This document shows positions 1 through 5,432 of a DNA stretch of 9,355 bases, piece by piece. Numbering within the stretch: the first letter of the stretch is position 1; the number at the start of each line of letters is the position of its first letter. The stretch is taken from NCBI GenBank assembly GCA_964416315.1, contig CAYQDR010000161.1:1-9355 (forward strand), written 5' to 3'. The translations under genes were made by a program, and so were the position numbers. This DNA is from CAYQDR01 sp964416315 (GTDB lineage Bacteria > Methylomirabilota > Methylomirabilia > Rokubacteriales > DASRDR01). The notes beneath the pieces were generated by a model. That model was not told the DNA's origin, searched no databases, and saw only the letters and a program-made list of their open reading frames with translations.

Positions 1-140
1 GCGTGGCCGATGTGGAGGTAGCCGTTCGGCTCCGGCGGGAAGCGCGTGACGACCCGCCCGCCCCACCGGTCGGTGCGGAGGTCCTCCTCGGCCAGGTACC
101 GGATGAAGTTCGGTGGAGGGGCCGAGCCCGTCGTCGCCAT
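1..140 (-). CDS. glnS: Glutaminyl-tRNA synthetase, N-terminal 46 codons (runs off left edge)
   Basis: The enzyme charges tRNA-Gln with glutamine in the cytoplasm. The visible start reads MATTGSAPPPNFIRYLAEED. It is followed by the class I synthetase signature FPPEPNGYLHIGHA at about residues 34-47, which includes the HIGH ATP-binding motif. The combination of NFIR near the start and PPEPNGYLHIGHA is characteristic of GlnRS; the related bacterial GluRS normally reads PSPTGxLHxG here. The start is the ATG at 140, which gives the short pre-HIGH leader usual for this family. No Shine-Dalgarno is visible. Instead a TACGCT hexamer ends six bases before the ATG, so the mRNA may be leaderless. The gene is truncated by the window edge, not broken. 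It lies 50 bases downstream of the frameshifted gene on the same strand. Confidence 0.92.
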   Translation of the reverse strand, partial: MATTGSAPPPNFIRYLAEEDLRTDRWGGRVVTRFPPEPNGYLHIGH

Positions 141-146
141 GGCTCA

Positions 147-152
147 AGCGTA
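147..152 (-). promoter_or_regulatory. Candidate -10 element TACGCT for leaderless glnS
   Basis: On the minus strand TACGCT ends six bases before the glnS ATG. Transcription starts about 6-8 bases past a -10 box, so it would begin at or beside the start codon. The same arrangement occurs upstream of 610 (TAGGGT, 6 bases) and 4972 (TACACT, 7 bases). No clear -35 box is visible. Confidence 0.45.
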
Positions 153-190
153 GCGGGGAGCCCGATGGCGATCAAGCGGGCGCCCTGCGC

Positions 191-610
191 TCACCCCGGG
201 TCGAGCCGCTCCGCCTTGATGACGACGACTTCCTCGAGGGGCTCGGCGCTCCCCGCGCTGAAGGTGGGGGATCTGGATGCGGGTGATCAGGCACCTCTCG
301 TACACGTGCGGGAGGTCGCGCATGCTCGGGTTGCTCCGACCGATCGTGATCTCGTCCAGAAGGACGAACGTGCGCGCCAGGATGGCGTTCACCCACGCCT
401 GGAGCGGGGGTCGGACGATGGCGGCCTCGCCGACCAGCGCGACGGCCGGGCCGCTCCCCCGCGCGCGCTTGTAGGCGGCACACTGCACGAGGGCCCAATG
501 GGGATGCCGTCCACCGTGACGACCCAGGGCGGGCCTCCGACCTCGCCGGCCGCCGCGACGGACGCCGGCACGAGCCCGAGGAGCGCGACGACGAAGAGGA
601 GCCCGCGCAC
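191..610 (-). pseudogene. Small secreted protein with two compensating frameshifts
   Basis: The GTG at 610 opens a clear signal peptide (MRGLLFVVALLGLVPASVAAAG) followed by WVVTVDGIPI. Near 490-505 the sensible reading jumps to a second frame (WALVQCAAYKRARG, then an ITIGRSNPSMRDLP stretch and VYERCLITRIQIP). Near 266-270, in a run of five G/C, it returns to the first frame (TFSAGSAEPLEEVVVIKAER, stop TGA at 191-193). Outside these segments each frame turns into arginine/proline-rich noise. The net shift is zero and the span is exactly 140 codons. The pattern fits a one-base loss followed by a one-base gain, by mutation or by assembly error. The family is not recognised. The ending faintly recalls tail-tube/Hcp-like folds, which is only a guess. 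If the reads correct it, this is an intact exported protein of about 139 residues. Confidence 0.6.
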
Positions 611-616
611 GTGCCC

Positions 617-625
617 ACCCTATCA
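617..625 (-). promoter_or_regulatory. Candidate extended -10 TGATAGGGT upstream of the 610 start
   Basis: The minus strand reads TGATAGGGT, an extended -10 (TG-n-TANNNT). It ends six bases before the GTG start of the frameshifted secreted-protein gene. The spacing matches that upstream of glnS and of the CoA-binding gene, which suggests a leaderless transcript. No convincing -35 is seen. Confidence 0.4.
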
Positions 626-736
626 CGCGCCGCCGCCCTACGGCGGTACCCTCGGGAAAGCAACGCCACGCCCTCGAGGCGGGGAACCGGCCGAGGCCCG
701 AGCAGCCCTAGGACGCAGGGAGAAGGCGGCGCGAGG

Positions 737-751
737 CGTATGCCGCATACG
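737..751. promoter_or_regulatory. Perfect 6-3-6 palindrome, possible operator
   Basis: CGTATG-CCG-CATACG is a perfect inverted repeat with a 3-bp centre. It lies in the 256-bp gap between the end of phnX (867) and the start at 610. The gap otherwise contains no gene I can support. The size and symmetry suit a dimeric repressor site (GntR- or TetR-like). On the minus strand it is about 125 bp upstream of the 610 promoter. Its role is inferred from shape only. Confidence 0.3.
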
Positions 752-866
752 TTGAGCGCCGCCGACGACTCCACCGGAGGGACGGGACGCCCGTGAGGCC
801 GCAGGCCGAGCGCGTCCCGGCGAGATGGAGGACGCCGGGATGCGACGGGGATCGGCCCGGAGCTGG

Positions 867-1697
867 TCACGGCGCCTCGCCGCGGTGGAGCCGCCCCTGG
901 ATGTCGTCGATGCACGGGAGGAGATCGGCGATCGTGTCCACGACGTAGTGGGCGCCCGCCTGCCACAACCGGCCGTGGGCCCGCGCCCGCCGCGCCTGCT
1001 TCTCCGCCGCCGGCAGCGCCTCCCACTCGGGACGCCGGAGGCCGACCTCGTTCCCGCTGACCGCGAGCCCGACCGTCCACATCCCCGCGTTCAACCCCTC
1101 GTCGATCCCCGGGACCGTGTCATCCACCTTGACGCAGGCGTGGACGGTCGTCACGCCGAGGTTGATCGCGTTCTGGAGGCACATGTAGGGGTACGGGCGG
1201 CCGGCCGGGACATCGCTCGCGCAGACCGTGGAGTCTGGCTTGTAGCCCTGGCGCGCGGCGTCCCGCAGGTTGATCTCGACCATCGGCGTCGTGTAGCCCG
1301 TCGTCGAGCCGATCCTGATCCCGCGCCGCCGGAGCTCCGCGACGGCCTCCCGCGTCCCGGGGATCAGCTCGGAGTACGTCGAGAGCACGTCGAGCTGGAG
1401 CGGGACGAAGTCCTTGAACATGGCCTCGACGTCGCCGTCGTCGGGCGGGCGGCCGTGGACCTCCTGCCAGCGCGCGCGGACCGCGTCGAGCTCGGTGAGC
1501 TTCTGGATGTGGACGCGCTTGTGGGCGCCCATCGGCACCCGAGCCTCCTCCATCGAGATCGGGACGCCCTTCCGCTTGAACACCTCGACGAAGACGACCG
1601 CCGGCGCGAGGCAGCCGAAGTCCAGCGTGGTCCCCGCCCAGTCCAGGATCACGGCCTCGACGGGCCCGCGGTAGATGCGTCGGTAGCTGAACGTCAT
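867..1697 (-). CDS. phnX: Phosphonoacetaldehyde hydrolase (phosphonatase)
   Basis: This HAD-superfamily enzyme cleaves the C-P bond of phosphonoacetaldehyde to acetaldehyde and phosphate, the second step of 2-aminoethylphosphonate breakdown. The 276-residue protein has the nucleophile motif LDWAGTT (Asp19, Ala21). The Schiff-base lysine is Lys60 in MGAHK, exactly 41 residues after the nucleophile as in the Bacillus cereus enzyme. GSTTGYTTPM is at 130-139, RPYPYM at 167-172, and the acidic VDDT at 191-194 places Asp193 where the family has its Mg2+-binding aspartate. Length is normal for the family. The ATG at 1697 overlaps the MaoC stop as ATGA, implying translational coupling. It is the last gene of the four-gene operon. 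The usual partner, the 2-AEP transaminase phnW, is not in the window, so the aldehyde must come from a distant gene. Confidence 0.95.
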   Translation of the reverse strand: MTFSYRRIYRGPVEAVILDWAGTTLDFGCLAPAVVFVEVFKRKGVPISMEEARVPMGAHKRVHIQKLTELDAVRARWQEVHGRPPDDGDVEAMFKDFVPLQLDVLSTYSELIPGTREAVAELRRRGIRIGSTTGYTTPMVEINLRDAARQGYKPDSTVCASDVPAGRPYPYMCLQNAINLGVTTVHACVKVDDTVPGIDEGLNAGMWTVGLAVSGNEVGLRRPEWEALPAAEKQARRARAHGRLWQAGAHYVVDTIADLLPCIDDIQGRLHRGEAP

Positions 1698-2200
1698 GGC
1701 TGTGTCCCCCTCACCCCGCCCTCTCCCCCGCCCGGGGGAGAGGGAGCATCGGACGATGACCGGCGGGCGACGAAGAACGGCCCCTTCGCGTACGCCACCC
1801 GCTCCCCCGCCGCATCCACGCCGGAGATCACGAAGTGGACCCGCCCGCGGTCGGGTCGGCTCTTCGACTCCGCCACCTCGGTCACCTCGACCCGCACCCG
1901 GATCACATCGCCCGCCCGCACGGGCTTGAGCCAGCGGACCTCGTCGAGCCCCGGCGAGGCGAGGCCGGCGGTGTGCCCCATGATCCCGTCCACGAACAGC
2001 CGCACGGACTTCAACACCGTCAGCCAGCCGCTCACGATCACCCCGCCGTACGGCGTCCGGGCGGCGATCGCCTCGTCCAGGTGGATCGGCTGCGGATCGT
2101 ACTCCCGCGCGAACGCGAGCATCTCCTCCCGCGAGACCGACCAGCTCCCGAGGTCCCACGCGTCGCCGACTTTGAAGTCCTCGAAGTAGTACCGGGCCAT
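1694..2200 (-). CDS. MaoC-family (R)-hydratase/dehydratase
   Basis: This is a single hot-dog domain protein of 168 residues. MaoC and R-hydratase proteins add water to enoyl-CoA or similar thioesters in the cytoplasm. The signature FAREYDPQPIHLDEAIAART with PYGGVIVSG (about 30-58) carries the catalytic Asp35 and His40 of the hydratase-2 motif. The second half has WLKPVRAGDVIRVRVEV (about 90-106), typical of the family. The start ATG at 2200 gives the usual MARYYFEDFKVGD opening and lies five bases after the stop of the upstream membrane-protein gene. The last 20 or so residues (about 148-168, SSSDAPSPPGGGEGGVRGTQ) are not family sequence: they are translated from the repeat copy at 1705-1749. 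The stop overlaps the phnX start. The exact substrate is unknown, and the phnX link does not define it. Confidence 0.88.
   Translation of the reverse strand: MARYYFEDFKVGDAWDLGSWSVSREEMLAFAREYDPQPIHLDEAIAARTPYGGVIVSGWLTVLKSVRLFVDGIMGHTAGLASPGLDEVRWLKPVRAGDVIRVRVEVTEVAESKSRPDRGRVHFVISGVDAAGERVAYAKGPFFVARRSSSDAPSPPGGGEGGVRGTQP
1705..1749. repeat. Dispersed palindromic repeat, copy 1
   Basis: CCCTCTCCCCC (1719-1729) and GGGGGAGAGGG (1734-1744) form an 11-bp perfect inverted repeat around a GCCC loop. It is preceded on the plus strand by CCCCCTCACCCC. The same unit recurs at 2425-2466. Such elements are common as dispersed intergenic repeats in GC-rich bacterial genomes. Here it is read through as the C-terminus of the MaoC protein. 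On the minus strand its edge supplies TGAGGGGGA seven bases before the phnX ATG, so it may also act as the ribosome-binding site. Confidence 0.8.
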
Positions 2201-2205
2201 GCGCC

Positions 2206-2421
2206 CTACGGGGTCCGCCGCGATTCGCGGCGAGCCCGCCACAGCCCGAACAGCACCGTGAGCAGCGCCAGGACGATCTCGTCCACGAACGGAATCGGAT
2301 CGGGCACGATCAGGTCCAGCACGAGGAAGGCCAGCAGCACGAGGAACACGGTGGGAAATTGGAGGTTCAGCCCCGCCACGAGCCGGCCGAGGAGGCCCGG
2401 GCGCGCGCCGGAGGAGAGCAC
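2206..2421 (-). CDS. Small membrane protein, DUF6116-like
   Basis: The protein has 71 residues. A short basic N-terminus is followed by LQFPTVFLVLLAFLVLDLIVPD (about 20-41), the stretch PIPFVDEI, and a second hydrophobic helix VLALLTVLFGLW, with a basic tail RARRESRR. The FPT - hydrophobic helix - VPDPIPFVDE - helix layout matches my recollection of the DUF6116 family of small two-helix membrane proteins. No function is known. The GTG at 2421 is the only sensible start. It lies nine bases after the hydantoinase stop, behind a GGGGGA run that comes from repeat copy 2. The stop is five bases before the MaoC start, so it belongs to the same operon. Confidence 0.72.
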   Translation of the reverse strand: MLSSGARPGLLGRLVAGLNLQFPTVFLVLLAFLVLDLIVPDPIPFVDEIVLALLTVLFGLWRARRESRRTP

Positions 2422-2424
2422 GGT

Positions 2425-2466
2425 TCCCCCTCACCCTGCCCTCTCCCCCACCGGGGGAGAGGAGAG
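2425..2466. repeat. Dispersed palindromic repeat, copy 2
   Basis: CCTCTCCCCC (2440-2449) and GGGGGAGAGG (2453-2462) pair over 10 bp around an ACC loop. They are preceded by CCCCCTCACCCT as in copy 1. The minus-strand TGA of the hydantoinase gene (2431-2433) is inside the element, and the last residues of that protein (about HLSSPPVGERAG) are translated from it. The following GGGGGA run sits just ahead of the GTG start of the small membrane protein. Confidence 0.8.
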
Positions 2467-3957
2467 ATGATCCGGCGCCGCCGTCGGGCGTCTGACATAG
2501 CGGCCGCGGGGCGGGCCGACGACCTTGCCCTGGTCGTAGACGAGCTGGCCGCGGAGGAAGGTCGCGCGCACCTGCCCCGTGAGCGTGAGGCCCTCGAACG
2601 GCGTGTATCCCTGGGCCGACTCGGATTCCGCCGCGCGGACGGTGAAGCTCCGCGTCGGGTCGAGGAGCGCGAGGTCGGCGTCGTACCCCGGGGCGATGTC
2701 GCCCTTCGTCCCGAGGCCGAAGCGGCGGGCCGGGTTCCAGGCGAGCAGCTCCGCCATCTGCCCGTAGGGCATCCCGCGCTTCGACCCCTCGCTGAAGAGG
2801 CCCGGGAGCAGATACTCGGTCCCGCCGAAGCCCGCCTTGGCGAGCCAGACGTCGTCCGGCCGCTCTGCCGCGACCTTCAGCTCGCGGCCGCAGCAGGCGT
2901 GGTCGCTCACGACCCAGTGGACCTTCCGGTCGAGGACGGCCTGCCAGAGGAACTCGACGTCCTCCCGGGAGCGGATCGGCGGGTTGACCTTGGCGTACGC
3001 GCCGGCCGGGGCGTCCTCGTCGAGGAGGAGGTGGCCGACCGTGACCTCGCGCCGGAAGTCGATGTGCGGGAACGTCTGCTGGGCGACGAGGGCCGCCTGG
3101 AGAGCCTTCCGGGACGACAGGTGCAGCAGGTTCACGTTCGGGAGCCCCGTCTCGTGGGCGAGGTACGCCGCGATCCAGACGCCGAGCCCCTCCGAGTGCG
3201 GCGGGCGGGCGGCGCTGTACGCGCGGAGACCCGTCAGCGTCGGGTCGCGCCGCACGCGCCGCGTGTAGGCGTCCAGGATCTCCGCGACCTCGCAGTGGAG
3301 GCTCACGCTCACGTGCTCGCCCAGGCGCGGGTGGCGCTCCCGGATCCGCGCAGCCGCGCGCATGACGAACTCGAAGTGGGCGAGGTCGTACCCGTCCTCC
3401 TCGTCGAGCCGGAGGAACCGCCGCTGCGCGTCCCGGTCGGCCTGCCCGTGGAGCCCGTAACCCCCGTAGAACATGAAGATCTTGAAGGAGGGGACGCCTT
3501 GCTCCGTCGCGAGCGCCTCCATCTCGTCGAGGTGGCGGCCCTGGATCGGCGCGAGGTGGTAGGCGTAGTCCACCCAGTAGCGCCCGTCGGAGAGCCGGAG
3601 GGCCTCCGGGAAGACCTCCGCGTACGGGCCGCCGCGGTTCAGGTAGTACTGGCCCGTCCGGAGGTAGGTGAGCATCGTCGTCACGCCGCCCGCCGCCGCC
3701 GCCTTCGATTCCGTCACCGCGTCCTCGGCGAGCGGCGCGTAGATCCCCACGTGCGTGTGGGCGTCCACCACCCCGGGGAAGCCGAGAAGCCCCTGGGCGT
3801 CGTAGCCCTCGCGGGCCTCAGGAGGCGGGATCTCCGGCGAGATGCGGACGAAGCGGCCGTCCTTGACGCCGAGGTCCAGCCGCTCGACGGCTTCGTGGCG
3901 CGGGCGCACCACGCGCACGTTCCGGATCACGAGGTCCAGCAACGGTGGAGCCGCCAC
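2431..3957 (-). CDS. Hydantoinase/dihydropyrimidinase-family cyclic amidohydrolase
   Basis: This binuclear-metal amidohydrolase opens cyclic amides such as hydantoins or dihydropyrimidines in the cytoplasm. The 508-residue protein shows the full ligand set. The HxH in VDAHTHVG is His67/His69. Lys159 in SFKIFMFYGG would be the carboxylated lysine. His221 in SLHCEV, His279 in LLHLSS and Asp352 in VSDHA complete the site. The N-terminal LLDLVIRNVRVV and C-terminal GDIAPGYDADLALLDP segments form the small beta-sandwich typical of the family. Length is near the usual 450-500 residues. I chose the GTG at 3957 because GGAGG (3964-3968) sits six bases before it; GTG 3960 is too close, and an in-frame ATG at 4038 would add unlike sequence. 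It is the first gene of the operon. Its last residues come from repeat copy 2. Dihydroorotase or allantoinase cannot be excluded. Confidence 0.88.
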   Translation of the reverse strand: MAAPPLLDLVIRNVRVVRPRHEAVERLDLGVKDGRFVRISPEIPPPEAREGYDAQGLLGFPGVVDAHTHVGIYAPLAEDAVTESKAAAAGGVTTMLTYLRTGQYYLNRGGPYAEVFPEALRLSDGRYWVDYAYHLAPIQGRHLDEMEALATEQGVPSFKIFMFYGGYGLHGQADRDAQRRFLRLDEEDGYDLAHFEFVMRAAARIRERHPRLGEHVSVSLHCEVAEILDAYTRRVRRDPTLTGLRAYSAARPPHSEGLGVWIAAYLAHETGLPNVNLLHLSSRKALQAALVAQQTFPHIDFRREVTVGHLLLDEDAPAGAYAKVNPPIRSREDVEFLWQAVLDRKVHWVVSDHACCGRELKVAAERPDDVWLAKAGFGGTEYLLPGLFSEGSKRGMPYGQMAELLAWNPARRFGLGTKGDIAPGYDADLALLDPTRSFTVRAAESESAQGYTPFEGLTLTGQVRATFLRGQLVYDQGKVVGPPRGRYVRRPTAAPDHLSSPPVGERAG

Positions 3958-4004
3958 CACGCACCTCCCCGAGTCGGGCGAGGATCGCCTCCCGGCTTCC
4001 CGCC

Positions 4005-4010
4005 ATCTTA
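4005..4010 (-). promoter_or_regulatory. Candidate -10 TAAGAT for the hydantoinase operon
   Basis: Minus-strand TAAGAT lies 47 bases upstream of the GTG at 3957, which would give a leader of about 40 bases carrying the GGGGAGGT ribosome-binding site at 3963-3970. No good -35 is seen at 16-18 bases. It belongs to the divergent region 3958-4126, which holds no gene. Confidence 0.35.
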
Positions 4011-4040
4011 GCGCAGGCGGCGCCGCGTCGGGTTTCACCC

Positions 4041-4070
4041 TTGAGTCTTAGACCCGATCGCCGCTACCGT
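4041..4070 (+). promoter_or_regulatory. Candidate sigma-70-type promoter for the DUF4118 gene
   Basis: TTGAGT (4041-4046) and TACCGT (4065-4070) are separated by 18 bases. The -35 matches TTGA of the TTGACA consensus and the -10 matches TANNNT. The predicted start is near 4077, which leaves about 50 bases of leader. That leader includes the GGCGCC-GAC-GGCGCC hairpin and the GGGAGGT ribosome-binding site (4114-4120) six bases before the GTG at 4127. The fit is by eye only. Confidence 0.45.
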
Positions 4071-4126
4071 CAGGCGTCGAGGCCACGGCGCCGACGGCGC
4101 CGGGCCCGGAGTCGGGAGGTGCGCCG

Positions 4127-4894
4127 GTGAGTCGAGGGGATGGAACCGGGGTGTGGCTGCCGGCCGGCGTCGTCGGGGCGATCGCCCTCGGGATCGCGCT
4201 GATCCCGCTCCGCGCGCTCACGTCCGCGTCGAACCTGGCGTTCGCGTCCATCGCGCTGACGATCGTCGTGGCGGAGCTGGGTGGCCGTGCCGCGGCTCTC
4301 GCCACGGCCGTCGTCTCGGCGATGAGCCTCAATTTCTTCCTGACAGAGCCGTATCTGACGCTGCTCATCACGAAGACCGAGGACCACATCGCCTTCGTCG
4401 CGCTGGCCGCGTGCGGACTCATCGCGGCGGCGTTCGGGCAGCGCCGGGAGCGCTGGTCCGCGGCGGTGCTCCGCACCCGGCAGGACCTGGAGGCACTGGA
4501 GCGGCTGGTCAGCAACCTCGAAGCCGGGGCGCCGCTCGACCGGACCCTGGGGGAGCTGCGACGCGCGTTCGGCCTCGGGACTCTCGTCCTCCGAGACACC
4601 GACGAGCGCGTCCTGGCCGCGGCTCCCCCTGGCGCGGAGCGGCGGGCGACCCCGGACGAGCAGCTCCAGCCCCGGACGCTGCTCGCGCCGAGCGCGCCCT
4701 GGCACACCTGGGGCGTGCGCGGGTTCCGGCTCCCGGAGGGGGGAGGGCGGCTGCGCCGCCAGACCGACCGGGGGCCCGCCTGGCTCGATCTCTGGGAGGG
4801 GGACCCGGCCGGCCTGGGCGTGGACGACCGCCGCACCCTGGCGCTCGCCGCGGCGATCCTGGGGCGGGAGCTCTCCCGCCGGACAGGCGCGTGA
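4127..4894 (+). CDS. DUF4118 (KdpD-like) membrane sensor protein without kinase domain
   Basis: The 255-residue protein has four hydrophobic segments at about 9-29, 36-50, 54-68 and 87-103. Between the third and fourth lies NFFLTEPYLTLLI (69-81), the counterpart of the FxFFFTxPYxT stretch in the KdpD sensor-kinase membrane domain (DUF4118). Residues 105-132 look like a signalling helix (LRTRQDLEALERLVSNLEAG). Residues 133-250 may be a small GAF-like sensory domain, but this is not certain. No histidine-kinase H-box or ATP-binding domain follows: the stop at 4894 is clean. The GTG start has a strong GGGAGGT site. It is likely a membrane-anchored sensor that signals through a partner, or a remnant of a larger sensor. 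A gap of 77 bases separates it from the CoA-binding gene, which has its own promoter-like motif. Confidence 0.75.
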   Translation: MSRGDGTGVWLPAGVVGAIALGIALIPLRALTSASNLAFASIALTIVVAELGGRAAALATAVVSAMSLNFFLTEPYLTLLITKTEDHIAFVALAACGLIAAAFGQRRERWSAAVLRTRQDLEALERLVSNLEAGAPLDRTLGELRRAFGLGTLVLRDTDERVLAAAPPGAERRATPDEQLQPRTLLAPSAPWHTWGVRGFRLPEGGGRLRRQTDRGPAWLDLWEGDPAGLGVDDRRTLALAAAILGRELSRRTGA

Positions 4895-4955
4895 CGGATA
4901 CCGATACACGGCGGACCCCCCGGCCGCCGACTGGCGGAACCCGGCGGGACGCGGG

Positions 4956-4964
4956 TGCTACACT
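4956..4964 (+). promoter_or_regulatory. Candidate extended -10 TGCTACACT for the CoA-binding/selenoprotein operon
   Basis: TG-C-TACACT is a good extended -10. It ends seven bases before the ATG at 4972, so transcription would start at or next to the start codon. No Shine-Dalgarno precedes the ATG. An upstream -35 is not evident, as is often the case with extended -10 promoters. Confidence 0.5.
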
Positions 4965-4971
4965 CGGAACG

Positions 4972-5424
4972 ATGGACGACTGGAAGGCCAACCTCGTGAC
5001 GGAGCCCGAGCGGATCGCGCGGATCGTCCGCGAGTGCCGGCGGATCGCCGTCCTCGGGATCAAGACCGAGCGGCAGGCCGAGAAGCCCGCCTTCTACGTC
5101 CCCGAGTACATGCTCCGGCAGGGCTACGACATCGTGCCGGTGCCGGTCTACTACCCCGAGGTGACGACGATCCTCGGGCGCCCGGTCTACCGCCGCGTGC
5201 AGGACGTGCCGGGCCCGATCGACATGGTGAACGTCTTCCGCCGGCCCGAGCACATCCCGCCGCACGTCCCCGGCATCCTCGGGGCGAAGCCGCGCGTCGT
5301 CTGGCTCCAGCTCGGGATCAGTCACGACGCGGTGGCCGAGACGCTGGCCCACGCAGGGATCGAGGTGGTCCAGGACCGCTGCCTCCTCGTCGAGCATCGG
5401 CGTCTCGCCCGCGCCACCGCCTGA
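4972..5424 (+). CDS. CoA-binding protein (YccU-like, CoA_binding_2)
   Basis: The 150-residue protein has one Rossmann-like CoA-binding domain. RIAVLGIK (about 24-31) is the nucleotide-binding turn. KPAFYVPEYMLRQGYDIVPV with NPY-like VYYPEVTTILGRPVYR (about 38-74) is the conserved core, followed by IDMVNVFRRPEHIP (about 83-96). VVWLQLGI and the terminal VVQDRCLLVEH complete the family pattern. Such proteins bind CoA; in some species CoA attaches to a conserved cysteine, and the single Cys in QDRCLL is a candidate. The biochemical role is poorly known. The ATG at 4972 appears leaderless. The stop TGA forms part of the GAGG ribosome-binding site of the next gene eight bases on, so the two are co-translated, which suggests a thiol/redox connection with the peroxiredoxin-like pair. 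Confidence 0.88.
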   Translation: MDDWKANLVTEPERIARIVRECRRIAVLGIKTERQAEKPAFYVPEYMLRQGYDIVPVPVYYPEVTTILGRPVYRRVQDVPGPIDMVNVFRRPEHIPPHVPGILGAKPRVVWLQLGISHDAVAETLAHAGIEVVQDRCLLVEHRRLARATA

Positions 5425-5432
5425 GGTTGCCC

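Noticed and set aside
191..610. Programmed ribosomal frameshifting as the explanation for the split frames
   Set aside because: Two opposite shifts in one short gene, with no slippery heptamer or stimulator seen, are more simply explained by indels or sequence errors.
825..2189. Long plus-strand ORF of 454 residues opposite phnX and MaoC
   Set aside because: Arginine/aspartate/proline-rich translation with no family pattern. The opposite strand encodes two complete recognised enzymes, so it is a GC-rich antisense shadow.
3818..4006. Minus-strand ORF starting MAGSREAILARLGEVR just after TAAGAT
   Set aside because: The first 16 residues look protein-like, but the rest is arginine/proline noise and overlaps the hydantoinase gene in another frame. 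The region is better explained as its leader and ribosome-binding site.
2359..4011. Plus-strand ORF of 550 residues opposite the hydantoinase gene
   Set aside because: Same reasoning: the amidohydrolase on the minus strand has every metal ligand.
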